Under the pieces are notes generated by a model. That model was not told where the DNA came from. It was given only the letters and a program-made list of their open reading frames with translations, and did not search any database. From NCBI RefSeq assembly GCF_905220565.1, contig NC_059419.1, positions 9,378,670 through 9,442,669 of the forward strand: 64,000 nt of DNA, read 5' to 3'. This document shows positions 24,901 through 39,221 of the stretch, in pieces. Each line of letters starts with the position of its first letter. Positions within the stretch are counted from its first letter, which is position 1. Source of the stretch: Melitaea cinxia (taxonomy: Eukaryota > Arthropoda > Insecta > Lepidoptera > Nymphalidae). Both the position numbers and the translations under genes were made by a program.

Positions 24901-27900
24901 GTGACGAAAAAAATATAATTTTTCGTTTAATTTTATTTATTAAATATCATTTGTAATTGAATATAATTGAACATTTCAAAGCAAGTTGTAGTTTTAAATT
25001 GGTCATTAAATACTGATTGTTTTACAGACATGGTTTTTATTTGCAATTTTTGGGATTTTACTTCATTATCATATCGTAAAATCTACTGAACGAATTACCT
25101 CGTTACGTTTTTGTGCGATATTTGATTCGCTTTATTTGAAAAGACGATTTAATATAAATATAGTTATCGGCACGACTATTGAGCGCTGATTTGAATGAGT
25201 AGTAAATAAAAATAATCAATAATAATAATAAATAAATAATGTAATCTATCTGTAAGCTACGGTAATCGCTTACCATCGGGTGGACCAGTACGCTTGTTTT
25301 CCGACCAAGTTGTATAAAAAAAGCTAGTCGTGATTATTCGTCACCTATTATTAATTTGTATGTATTTTATTGCAAATACTTCAACGGACTGAGGGGGCAA
25401 GATTATGTAGTTATTCGTTTGTCGATTAATCATGATATATAAACGTCAATAAATATTACAGTCAAGTAAACTTTATGTTATCGTCATACATTTAGTATAC
25501 CTGTTTCTATACTCAATAAACGGTTCGTTATGATATGAATAGTTTCATATCAACCAACTCGGGAGCAAAACAAATCGTTTTCTGTGTATCGTACAATCGT
25601 TTATATGATGAGTGTAGTGACCGGGCAATTGTCGATGATAAAACGAATTTGGTAATAGTTAAATGTTTTTGTTTGGTTTTATTAGTCGATATGTTCCCTT
25701 ATTCTTCTGCGGATAACGTTTTATTTAGATTAATTTTTCGATACTTTTATTATTTACATTTGACTAATATGCTTGGTATGTTTTCTTATTATTAAAAAAA
25801 TACAGTCGAATTGAGAACCTCCTCCTTTTTTGGAAGTCGGTTAAAAACTAGCTGTACCCTACGCGCGTTGCTACACCTTTTTTTTGGTCGTACCAACTCA
25901 AGAAACCTTTGGCTCATGCACAACACTTTGCTGAAGATCATGACATGATCAAATGCATAGTTTATTATTCTATAAAGGACATACAGATAAACATTCATTT
26001 ATATATATAGATACTTTTTTAATAAATTGCCCTGTAAGAGACATAGTTTCTTTAGGAACACTTGCTTTTACGCAATTTTTATTGTTAATAATAATTGTAT
26101 TTTTTTGTTACTGTCCTAATTTTTTTTTGTGTATTTATAGATTGTACGAAACATAAAAAATAAATGTGAATACCGCTGTCTGTTTATAATAAAAATGTGT
26201 CTTGTAAATGAGTACACGTAAATATAGATGTGGGATTACTTAGATCCCACTGTTGGCAGCGGATTCGTAATAAATTATATGTATTATGCTACTTTCATTG
26301 CCAATGTCTACGAGATCTAGTTGTAATATCATTAGAGATACGTCCTAGAACAGGTCATGGATAAACTTGTCTATGTATATATAGGCTTATTTTAATATCA
26401 CTACGAGTGATTTGGTGTTACATAATTTAAAAAGTCAGCTGTCATAGTTATACTATTCCTAATAAAAATAAAAATTGTATTTATATTGTATTCTCGACCG
26501 TACTGATACTATTTCGCGTGATATTCTATGTGACATTGACGAAATTATCTTTGATATTGAAACCTATTTAATCAATCAATTCAATTGAATGAATGGAGTT
26601 GTTTTTGTTTGAACGCATGATACATCTAATATATAAAATAAACTATATAAATTAAACATACAACGCACGCCACTGTGTGTTTAATTGTTTTTTGTTTTTA
26701 CATTTACGCAATTACAAAACACTTGTAACCACGTAGACTTATATAACAATTGTAGCAAGTGTATTAAATTAAATTTAATATAATTAATTATATAATAATT
26801 GTAGTAAGTGTAATTTAATATAATTAATTATTGTTTTATGTTCGCAGAGACGGTAGGAGATGGTCGGTGGCGTCATTACCGTCATCCGGATACGGCACCA
26901 CGCCGGGCAGCTCGAGTCTTTCAGTAAGTTTTCTTACTAATATATTTTTAATGATATGCCGATAATGATGTTTGTCGAGTTACTAAATTAGTTACATAAG
27001 GTAATATTAGTTTAATTGACTCACGATATATTTATTTTCAATGGTTACCAAAACGTACCTAAAGATTTTGTTAAAAATATCATAGAGTTCTTCTTCTGAG
27101 AGAATCTAGAATTATTATCGTAGGTTAGTTAAGTTATTGTCAAACAAAATGTGTGTATAGTGTAAAGTAAAATATAAAATAGTTTTAGATTATTAATCAT
27201 TACATTATAAAAGCATGGTATGTAATTCCATTCATTTCATTATCAATATCATATCAATCCAGTCATTGACAAATTATGTATGAATATGGTATAATAATGA
27301 TATAATTCCTAAGAAAACTCGATATGTTTAACAGTTAGATAAGCTGTGTGATAATAAATGTGAGGTGTGTATTTTTATCTAGTAATGACACAATGCAACC
27401 GCAAAGTGGGGGCCATTAAATCATCGATTTTGTAAACTTTTTGTTTTGATAAATTTCAATACTGTTGGGAATAGGAGTATATTATCGACTATGTTTCTTG
27501 TAGATACGATCATTCTATGTTTTTAGATTTCAACACTGTGCAATGTGTTCAAAAACTAAGTAATTGTACAAAAAATCATCACTTAGCATATCACGATACA
27601 TTTCAATCACCATTTCGTTACAAGAAACATCCATATATTTTTTGAGGTAGGGTATACATTGCTCATAATTTGAAGCTGCCTCTCCGGGGAAGTACCTCAC
27701 CGATACAGATAAATAATACAGCTCTACAGCAGTGTTGTGTTCCTATGATGAGTAAGGTACTCGGAGCTCCGGGGGAGGGTCGCGGGCAGGGTCGGAAACA
27801 CGCTTGTGATGTTTTTGGTGTTACAGGCGCCAATATACTACGGTAACCGCTTACCACCGTATGGCTTGACTGGCGATCTAATCGTAAGATAAAAAAAATA

Positions 27901-29323
27901 CACGAAATCTTACTATTAATATACTGAAGAAGAAAAAAAAACTCTGAATAAGTTTTTATCCAGAAAACGTTTGTGAATGTTCCAGCTCAGCCGTTCTGGA
28001 TTGCCGATAAAATAACAAACATTTTTCCATGGAAACTTTTGTGTTTATAATAATTATAAAATTAAATCGTCTTCATTCGACTGAATTGATTTTAGTCCTC
28101 ATTTTAGCTTTACTTGGCATCGAGAGGACTATCGATCTGCAGTTATAAATAAAAACGCCTGTAGGATAAGCGTTGACAAAGCATGTTTGAAAAAAGGACG
28201 TGCTATTAAAAGCACGTTAATATTGTCTTTTATCGACTTCAAAAAGGGAGGAAGTTATCAACTAGACTGTATTTTTTATGTGTGTTACGTCAGAACTTTT
28301 TTACTAGGTGGACCGATTGTCTTGTCATTTGGTCCCATTAATTTATCGACATAAACTTTATCTTTGCTGATTTTTTCGTCTTTTTTATTTTCACAATTAT
28401 CTTTACTCTTGGTGTAAAAGTAAATAATTACAATTCAATAAAAAAAAAAAAAAATCAGACACCATCAACTTGTTTCCATAAAATATATTTTATATGTATA
28501 TAATTACTAATTCGACATTATACAGAATCGATCGAATGAATGTGTGTTTATTTTTATAAATTAAGTAATGATATTAACATTCACGACACGTCGATGAGCC
28601 GTTTCAATCGAATATTCCTCCTAATAAGTGATTCAGACGATACTTCGTAAGTAATTACGATTGCGTGACATGCAGCCGAGCGGCTATGAAACTAGCGATG
28701 TTGTTGTTATAGAATTATATACTAAAAACTAATTTTCAATTTCTATTATTAATTCCAACTATCTATAATCATTATATAAATTAATACAACGTATACATAG
28801 TACATTAATTACCAAAATACATTTACAATTACAAATAAATAACTTCAGAACTAAAATGAAATTTTTTAATTAATGAATTAATATTGACTGTCTGTCGCTG
28901 CAGTTTAATAAAACGTATTAGATTTTAATGGATAAATAAAAAGTATATCGATAAAGATTAAATATTTGAAAAAAAAAATTGTTAGCTCGCAAGCGAAAAA
29001 AACTGACTTTAATTGTATCGACAAGTAATAAAACGTAGGTAGACGAAAACATAACTCAAAAAGCACTCGTCAGATGTCAATCAAATTTAATTGGGAACAC
29101 ATGACAAGCACTAGTTTTTAACCACCAGATTTAGTTATTACCAGATTAAGAAAGGAACGATCAAAATCGGTCCGTCCAGTAAAAAAAAATCATACAAAAA
29201 ATTCAATATAGGTAAATAATAGTAACACATATAAAAAAGTACAGTAAGTGTACAGTCGAATTGAGAACCTCAACCTCCTCCTTTTTAACCGACTTCAAAA
29301 GGAGAAGGTTACTCAATTCGACC

Positions 29324-29380
<57 letters not shown>

Positions 29381-30623
29381 GTTCGGGGATAACTCCATCG
29401 TTTATAAACCGATTTTGATAATTCTTTTTTTGTTAGAAAGGAGATATCCCTAGTTTGGTACCATGATAAGGAAACCAGGATCTGATGATGGGATCCCAGA
29501 GAAATCGAGGCAAACTCTAGAAAAATAACTTTTTACTGGCTGTACCGATTTTGATGATTTTTTATTTAATCGAAAGCCGATGTTTATCATGTAGTCACAT
29601 TTAAATATCGAGATCTGATTACAACTTTTAGAGTAATCCTTGATAATTCTCGTATTAACTTGACATTTTTTTCATTTACCTACGTTGTATTACTTTTCGA
29701 TATAATTGAAGTCGGTTTTTCTTCGTTTGCCTGCTAACACAATTATTTAGTCAGTTATTTAGTGTTTATAGGGTCGGCGGTATGCTTGCGATGCTTCTAG
29801 TGTTGCAATCGTACATATTATGCTCAGATAACTGCTCATCATCAGGCCGACCGCACGCATGTGCTATTTATTGTAAAAAATAAATAAATAAATAAAATTT
29901 TGATTTTATAATAAAAATAAATAAAACTAAAATACTTTAAACATTTATTTTTGATACAATGCTCGAGCTAGACATAGGTTTATAGGATCAATTAAATTAT
30001 CTACAGATAGGGTTCATTAAAAATTATTCAAATATTTTAATTGTTTATCGGATTCAGTTAATCGTTAGTTGATTCCGTGTATCTGGGATTATGTGAGTGT
30101 GATTTTTTATGCATAACTTAAAGTTTTTGAAGTTATATTTCTTTTGGTGCGTTAGGGCAAAAATATGAGAGTAAATCTTTACGATATGCGCGCACACCGT
30201 CACAAAAAAACGACACCCTGAAGTTAGCTAGTCAACGAAGAAGAAGTTAGCAAATTGAAGTTAGCTAGCCAATGAAGTATAACTTCTTACGTGCATACAT
30301 AAGTACACACACAATTTTTTTATATAACTAGGTCGGCAAACAAGCGTACGGCTCACCTGATGGTAAGCGATTACCGTGGCCTATAGATGTCTGTAACACC
30401 AGAGGCATCACAAGCGTGTTGCCGATTCTACGTCCAATCTCTATCCAGTCTGGTCACCTTACTCACCACAGGAACACAACACTGTTTGAAAGCAGTATTA
30501 TTTATCTGTGATCTTCTCTAAGTCCGTCGTACTTCCCTAGTTGGGCTGCTCCAAATTTTTAGCAGGTAATTCCTGTTGTGCCCTACATCGGTTTCTACAT
30601 ACATACATACATACATACATACA

Positions 30624-30655
<32 letters not shown>

Positions 30656-31927
30656 ATCACGCCTATGTATGTACATACATACATATAATCAAGCCTATTT
30701 CCCGTAAGGGGTAGGTAGAGACCACTTCTTTCCACTTGCTACGATCCTTACACACTTCTTTCGCTTCTTCCTCCTCGGTTTCTTATCTAGAGAAATCTCC
30801 TTGGACACATATCTGTAGGCTCTGTAAGATTTTTTTTCTCGTTTCATTTTATTCGTATCTTATTGTAAGTCATCTGATAAAATAGTTTCATATTTCAGTT
30901 TTCAATTGCATACTCTCTCGTGTCATGCTATTTTGTACACTATGGTTGAAGGAATAAGGTTCATGCGGCTACGTTTACCCTTTTTGTGAAATTTGAAAGT
31001 CGTCCAAGTCGTTACTATAGCGTTATTGCTTACACTAGAACATTAAGCGTCTATATTAGATTTTTATAAATTTAATGTAAAAAATTTATATTTAGAATTT
31101 TGTTTCTATGTTAAAAAATAACGAGACGTTATTTTCGTATAGGGCGCGTGCTGCCTATCTAAAGCTGTTTTATCAAAACCCACTCATTCAAAATATCTTT
31201 TCTCGAAATAAATTAGTAATTAAGACTTTTCCCTACAAAAGCGTATAAATAAATATTTGGTATATTTAGCGTAGATATTTACACGCTTTGTCGAGTGCAT
31301 TTTGGTAACTTTAATTTATCACAATTTATCCTTTCAATTCACGTTTCACAGTTAGATACACATTGATACGGCGTTATTTTAATTAAAATGTTTACATATG
31401 AAAGTCATAAACATTTTTAAAGAAAATATGGCTGTTGTAACATTTGCGTATTTTCTGGGCTATCTCAGAAAAATAATTCGATGTTAGCAGATGTCTAAGC
31501 CATTGCAGATTGACATGGTAAATTACTGCTTAAGCGATAACAAAGAAGATCCTTGTGTCAGCTCCGACACGTGACTGGGGGTTACTTTTTAGGAACAATT
31601 ACCGTAATGGCAAAAAATATATTTATTGTCCTCTCGCAAGAGATATTTCGCGGTGAAACGTCAGCCTCGGGCAGATCGTGTCCATGTTCAGCGTTATTTT
31701 TTACCTCTTCGTATTAGTACCACGGATTAAGGAGTAACTTCCTAATATATTAAAAATAATAATAATAAATAAACGCCTAACACTCAATTGCCTACTATTA
31801 TCCGGAAACACCAAATGCCAATACACCCTCCAGTGCAAACGTAATCCAGCGCTGTGATCGCTGCTCTAACGCGTCGTCGTAATATTATTATTATTTTTTT
31901 ATTATACTGGACGTCACTCCACCCACT

Positions 31928-31971
<44 letters not shown>

Positions 31972-34900
31972 ATAAATATTTATATAAATAATTGTGTTTG
32001 GTCGCAAACGAAAAAAAAACCGACTTCAATTACATCGAAGAGTAATACAACGTAGATCGACGAAAAAATAGTCAAGTAACTACGCGTTATCAAAGATTAT
32101 TCATTAAGTACTTATCAGATCTCGATAAAATTTAAATGTAACCGCATGATAAACATTAGCTTTTGATTAAATTAAAAATTATCAAAATCGGTACACCCAG
32201 TAAAAAGTTATTGCGAATTTTCAAGAGTTTCCCTCGATTTCTCTGGGATTCCATCATCAGATCCTGGTTTCCTTATCATGGTACCAAACTAGAGATATCC
32301 CATTTCCAACAAAAAAAGAATTATCAAAATCGGTACATCCAGTAAAAAGTTATGCGGTATAATACAACGTAGGTCGACGAAAAAAGCGTCAAGTAAAAAC
32401 GCATTATTAGATATAACTCGAAAAGTAGTTGTTAGATCTCAAATAAATTTAAATGGGACCAATTGGCACACACCACCTTTCTATTAAAACAAAATTTGTC
32501 GAAATCGGTCTACCCGGCCAAAAGTTCTGATGTAACATATATTTAAAAAAAAAAAAAAAAACAGTCGAATTGAGAACCTCCTCCTTTTTTGGAAGTCGGT
32601 TAAAAAATAATTATACTATTGTTTGTTGTTAATCTTAAAATGTTATTATTTTTGTGTACTTTCCTCTGTTGCAGTCGCAATGTTCGTCGCAAGAGCGGTT
32701 GCTGGCCGTGCAGGCGGCGTGCGAGCCTCCTCGAGCGCCCTGTCCCCATTGCCACCACCACCAAAATTCACTCAAGTAAATATATATATATAGTTTGATG
32801 TGCGCCTACGGCAGAATAGAATATAGCCACCCCCTCTCTTCCCGTGGGTCTCGTAAAAGGCGACTAAGGGTTTTTTTTTTTTAATTTATAAAATAATTAT
32901 TTAACACATGATATTTATCAAAGTAGGTGTTTTTAACAACATCATTACTTCGACTAAGGGTTAACAAAGTCCTTTTTTTTTGTATATCACTAGGTCGGAA
33001 ACAAGTCTTCACTTGGAAGATTCCGCAATACTTGAAGACAAAAACCTTCCAGCAGTGCGTTCTATCTGTTTTAAGGAATTATATTATCATCTAAGGGTAT
33101 AAAAAATAGCCTTCGACCTTTCAAATATACACAAAAAATTTCACAAAAGTCTGTCAATCCGCTTCGGAGGAGTTCGATAACTTACACTGTGACACGAGAT
33201 TATTACGTAATAATAAAATGAAACAACTAATCATGTTATATTCAAATAGTGTTGGGTTTGTTTTGCAGCAGTTCGCAGGGCAGCGGTATGAACTGGGCGT
33301 CTCTGTCGGACAGCGGTGGGAGTGGGCACACGGCGAGGGCGCCCTCCCCATCTCCCCGGGGCTTGCCCCGGAGAGTGAGGAGCCGAAGTCTCAGGTAGGT
33401 CAGACCAGGGGATTCTCGTATTGCGCAAGAGACCATTTTTCTAAAATAAACTGATCCCCAATACACAAATTACTTTAAAAGCCCTATTTCTATTTTTTTT
33501 TGTTATTGATACAAAATAGTTGCTAATTAAAAAACTTTGACCATGTCAAAAATGTCCACCTCTAAAATATTACTTTGGGAATCCCTCATCTAAACCACAT
33601 CGTTGGTCTCTTCCCTTGCAGAATAATTTTTGTATCTACTTTACTTGTATTTAATCATTAACTATTTTTTTTTTTATTGTAACCGGTTGCTACTGAAAAC
33701 GTTACCTAGCTGGTTTAAGGTTTCTGGAATTGTAAATTACCTTTAAAACTTGGAATCATTTTTAAATTGTCATAAATAAGATTTTTCCGGTACGTAGTTG
33801 CTTAAACTCAGTTGAGTGAGTCAACGTAGTATAAAATTATCAGTCGTTAAAGTCACATTTCAAATATTTCTTTTACTTTTAATGTATATTCAATTCACAT
33901 TTAGTAAAGTATGAAATGACAATTTTTTGATAATGCAGTATATCGTAATGAACTTTTTAAACGATGGTTTTTAACTTCTAGTTACTCAGTATTTTGAGAT
34001 GGTTTTGAAAATAACATTAATTTCCTTGTTCTTCTTCACATAATGTGTTTGTTATTTGCAAATAATTTCAATCAGTTCAGCCTATCGCAGTCGACTGCTG
34101 GACATAGGTCTCCACAAGTTCGTGCCAAAAATGGCGTGAACTCATGTGTTTTACCCATAGTCACAACGCTGGGCAGGCGAAAATTAGTGCAATCAATTCA
34201 ATCAATTAATAAGCAATTAACGTATATTTACGAGTAGTAAGGCTAACATTCAATATCGTATGAGTTTTAAATGGTACCGTAAATTACTCTTTTGTATAAT
34301 TTTGTTTAGTCTAATTCTGTCTAATAATATTCGCCAACCCGCAGTAGAGCAGCGTGGTGGATTAAGCTCTAATCTGTCTCCTAAATGGAGAAAGAGGCCT
34401 ATGCCCAGCAGTGGGATGCTAGAATGTTAAATGCGAAAATATTGTAATTAAGAAGCTGTTATCAAATTTCTATAACTCATGTTTTATAAGTAGTTCTTGG
34501 TTATTATTACTGATTTTTAGCTGATGGAAAAACTGTGGATATTTTTATCAATCAAAATTATATCGCGTAAATGTACAAGAACTTTTTTTTTCTATATTTA
34601 GTTTACGTTCATACATTCAAGGAAGAAAACATATAAATGCGTTCCTAAAGTTGGTTGCAATTATAGTAATGAAACAAATTTTTCGGATTTTATCGCGGTT
34701 TATTAAGTTTTTTAAATGCCCGATGTTCCGGATACTTTACAGCAACCATGGTTACGGGAGGATTATAGGAAACTATATGTACGAGTAATCATAGTTCTCC
34801 GTTCCGGTCGCCTAGCGGTGGAAGTGGGGGGTCCGAGGGCTCGTTTTATAGTCGTTCTCTTCTTTGATTCAAATGCTAGCTGAAGTAAAGATATATGTCA

Positions 34901-37900
34901 TCAAACAAGAACGCATAAAATACTTTTTGTATGTCATCTTGGTCTTAATACACTAAGAACAGAACATGAATACACTTGTGTGTAACGTGGTCCTAAAAAT
35001 GGTTTGTAATCGCAGTTCTCCGTCCCGGTCGCCTGGCGGTGGTAGCGGGGGGTCGGAGGGCTCGAAGGACGACGCAGTCTCGGCCATGTCCTCGCTGTTC
35101 GCATCGAGGTTTCCCGCTGCGCAACGTGCTATGGATGATAAGTATGTACTATTTGGGTTAAGGGTTATTGTTCTGCTTAACAGTGTAGTTTGAGCCAGAA
35201 TAAAATATATTGGTTACCAGAACTTTCGGAAGATGATCTTGGGTCTTGTCAAAGTATCGTTACGAGAATAGTTTTTTAAATATTATCTATACTAATATTA
35301 TAAAGAGGTAAAGTTTATAACTTTGTTTGTATGTAGGGGGTAATCTTGGCAAATACTGATCCGATCGTGAAAATTCTTTCACTAACAGAAAGCTACACTA
35401 TTCAGGAGTGACATAGGCTATATTTTATTAAAAAAAATTCAGTAAATAAGAAAAAGATTAAAATATAATATCAAAATGGTAAATAAACTAGCGCCACCTA
35501 TCGTTATTAGAAAACAATTTATTAGTATTTCGACGTTATTAATTTAGTCTTATTTTAGTCTATCGACCACGTTTTCTCGATTTTTGATAGATGGCGGTGG
35601 AGCAACATATTATTTATTTAAGTGCTATAAAATTTGTTCTTTAAAGTATGTTATTTGGTTAATATAATAATAATTAATTCCCAACGAAGTGGGCACGGGT
35701 CGGCTAGTCTGCCATATTTATCCATTATAGAGATATGTAGTAGATATTAGTAGAGTTATAGTATAAATAATAAAATAACAAAGCAAAGGTACGTAATCCA
35801 AATTTTTTTTCAGACTAAGATCGCTCATCGATGAACTGTCAGAGTTAGATAAAAAGCCAGATCGTAATCCGATCGAGCGCTTTGTACAAAGACAGGTAAT
35901 CTAATGAACCTTCTTTTTAACTTGTAAAATTATTTTATTAACTGACATTATAAGTTTTTAATAATTTTTTTAGGTCTTGGAGATGGCGCGAGATTGCCTC
36001 CACAAGTCGGAATCGAAGCAAGTGACCAGTAGCTATTTTTACGATATGGCTGACAGCTTAGACAGGTTGCTAGCTGAGGTAAATACTGTGTAAATTGGGT
36101 AAATTGTTTTATTTTTCATGTATTTTATATTTCTTTAACTTTGTTAGAAAATGTTTAATTTAAGACAGTTGCTATATTAATATAACGGTTCTGTTTGCTT
36201 ACGATTAGTTAAATTTGGAATTTGTGTGGTTAAATTAAATTTTAATAAATTGTTCGTGAGAAAAACGAGGCGTTATCAGAATATAGCAAACAGGTTTTAT
36301 CAGTTATAAATTATTCTTGTGTGTGTTAGAGGGAGTTAGTCAATTCTATTGAGCTTCTATGATTGATGAAATACATTTGTCTTATCTTGTCCTTACTAAA
36401 AAAAAAAAAAATCGTCCCCTTAGACAAGAGAAAAGTCAGCGGAAGCGGGCGCTCAAGTGGCCCCTCTAGTCACCCGTTTGACTTTAGCAATGGCGCGGCC
36501 GGCTCGTCTGCTCGAGTGCTTGGAGTTCGACCCCGAGCGGTTCTATCGGCTTCTGGAAGCGGCGGAGGGACACGCGAGACATTTACAGGTGATATGTTTT
36601 GATATGCGTCAACATGTCAGTAGTCCGTTGATTCTTGTTCTTATATTTAACATCCGTATCATCCGCGTTGGCGCAACGGTTACAGCTATGGATTGTACCT
36701 GTTGCGCTGGCGGTTGCGAGTTCGATCCCCGCACATGACCACCGCGCCTCAGAGAGCACGTTAAGCCGTCGGTCCCGGTTGTTATCATGTACACCTGATA
36801 GCGATCGTTACTCATAGTAGGGAATATATCCACCAACCCGCATTAGAGCAGCGTGGTGGATTAAACTCTGATCCTTCTCCTACATGGGGAAAGAGGCCTA
36901 TGCCCAGTAGTGGGATATTACAGACTGAAGCGTTATTTATCATCAGTATATTAGTAACATACAAATATGCATGTCATTATAATGAAAAAACCTTTTCGGA
37001 TTTGATCGCAATTTAGTAAATTATTAAATTACTTTCGGATACTACAGCAGAGATGTCAGAGATATGGCCCGTGATCGCAATGTGTCACAGAGAGAAGAAT
37101 CATGACTTCTCTCGATTCCTCTATGGTAGTTTTAAAATGCACAAACAACATTATTTTTATTTGAATCTGGCCCGTCTACACATTCAAAATTAATATATGG
37201 CCCTCTACAAAATTGAGTTTGACACCCCTGTTTTACAGCAACCATGGTTAAGGAGGACTGCGCCTCTTGTAACTATAGTTGAGTGAAATGTCATGTAACG
37301 ATGTCATGTAAAAGTTTTTTACTAGCCCGTTGGATCAGTTTCCAGTCCTTTCCGTTCCGCGGGTTGCGGGCTCGATTCCCGCCTAAGTCTGTGTGTGATA
37401 TTTGTATTTATATATGTATTATTTCTATGTATATTTATAAAATACATATATATTTAGCTATAAGGCAGTGTTTACCTATAACACAAGCATTAAGTTCCTT
37501 ACCATAAGAAAAGACGACTGTGTGTGTGTGTGTGTGTGTTAAAGATAAAAAAATGAAATGTGCGTCGTGTGTAGGGCATGACGACCGACATCCCGCAGTA
37601 CATCATCCACAAGCTGGGCCTGTCCAAGGACCCGCTGGAGGAGCTGCACGTGCCGCCCCCGCCGCCGCCGCCGCAGGCCTGCTCGCCCTCCAAGTTAGTA
37701 CCTTGAACTTGTACCTGAACCTTATATAGAGAAGATTCGGCAAGAATCATTGCATCGTGCAATCTTTTATCTTTAAATAATTTGAAATAAAAATAAAATA
37801 TTGGCAAGTAGATATAGTCTACCGATAGAAGTGAAAATTTAGAACTTTTAGCATTAAAATTTGAAATTAAAATTAAACAATTCAAATAATAATAAAACAA

Positions 37901-39189
37901 AAACCCTATTTCAACAATGCATATACACAGTATGTACACATTGAACTTTTCATTAAATCCATTAAATGTCACTTATAAGATATACACTATTATTATATAT
38001 ATATATATATCCAATTGCTGGCTTTGAAATACACAGGTCGAAGACGGGCAGCAGCGTCTTCGGTGCGACAAAGCCAGCCCTGCGGTCACCAACCCGCCTG
38101 TCCAGCGTGGTGACTTTGGGCAAAACACATGAGTTCACGTTATTTTTGGCGTAAACACGTGGAGTCCTATGTCCAGCAGTGGACTGTATAGGCTGTAATT
38201 AAATAAATCACACTATGTATTTACACTGTGTATTTATTTTTAGAGTACGCGGTCGGCAGTCCCCACCGGGAGGCCCAGGGTCTGGGGGTACTCCGCCATC
38301 AGAGAATGACTATCAAGTCATCAAGCTCATATCCAATGGAGCCTACGGAGCAGTTTATCTTGTTAAACACAAGCAGACTAGGCAGAGGTAATAATTACTT
38401 TAATAATTATATCTAGTGCTAACACCACTAAAATAAATATTAATTAAAATTTGAAAGGCTGTGTGGCTATGGCATTAAAGAATATAACCACTTCTCTTCC
38501 CGTGGGTTTCGTAAGAGGCGACTAAGGGATAACACAGTTCCACTATCACCTTGGAACTTAAAAAGCCGACCGATGGCGGGATGGCCACCCAACTGCTGGC
38601 TTTGAAATACACAGGCCGAAGACGGGCATCAGCGTCTTAGGTGCGACAAAACTAGCTCCGCAGTCACTAACCCGCCTGCCCAGCGTGGTGGCTATGGGCA
38701 ACACACATGGGTTCGCGCCATTTTTGGCGCGAGTTTGTGGGGGCTTTGATTTGGGGGAAATTTGAAATTTGATAGTTATTGTTACAGGGTACACTATTAA
38801 AAATAAATTCTATAATAAATTTTTATTCAATGTTTTTATTTTATTACTTTTTTTGTATAAAGTAACAAAAAACTTGGCATAGCCCTTATATTATCTTAAC
38901 TTCACGCCTCGGAAAACATGGGTCTAATAAATAAATTAGATAAAATGTGAGAAAAGCTAATCGGAAGGCGGATTAATAATGCGTGGTGTACTCGTATTTC
39001 TACAGATATGCTATGAAGAAAATCAGCAAAAACAACTTGATATTGAGGAATCAAGTGGAACAGGCGTTTGCTGAAAGAGATATTTTAAGTTTTGCTGACA
39101 ATCCTTTTGTGGTGAGTTTTCGTTTCTTTCGAAGCGAAGAGAGCGTGCGTGCGAGCGTGCGTGGGTGCGTGTATGCGTGCGTGCGTTCG

Positions 39190-39221
<32 letters not shown>

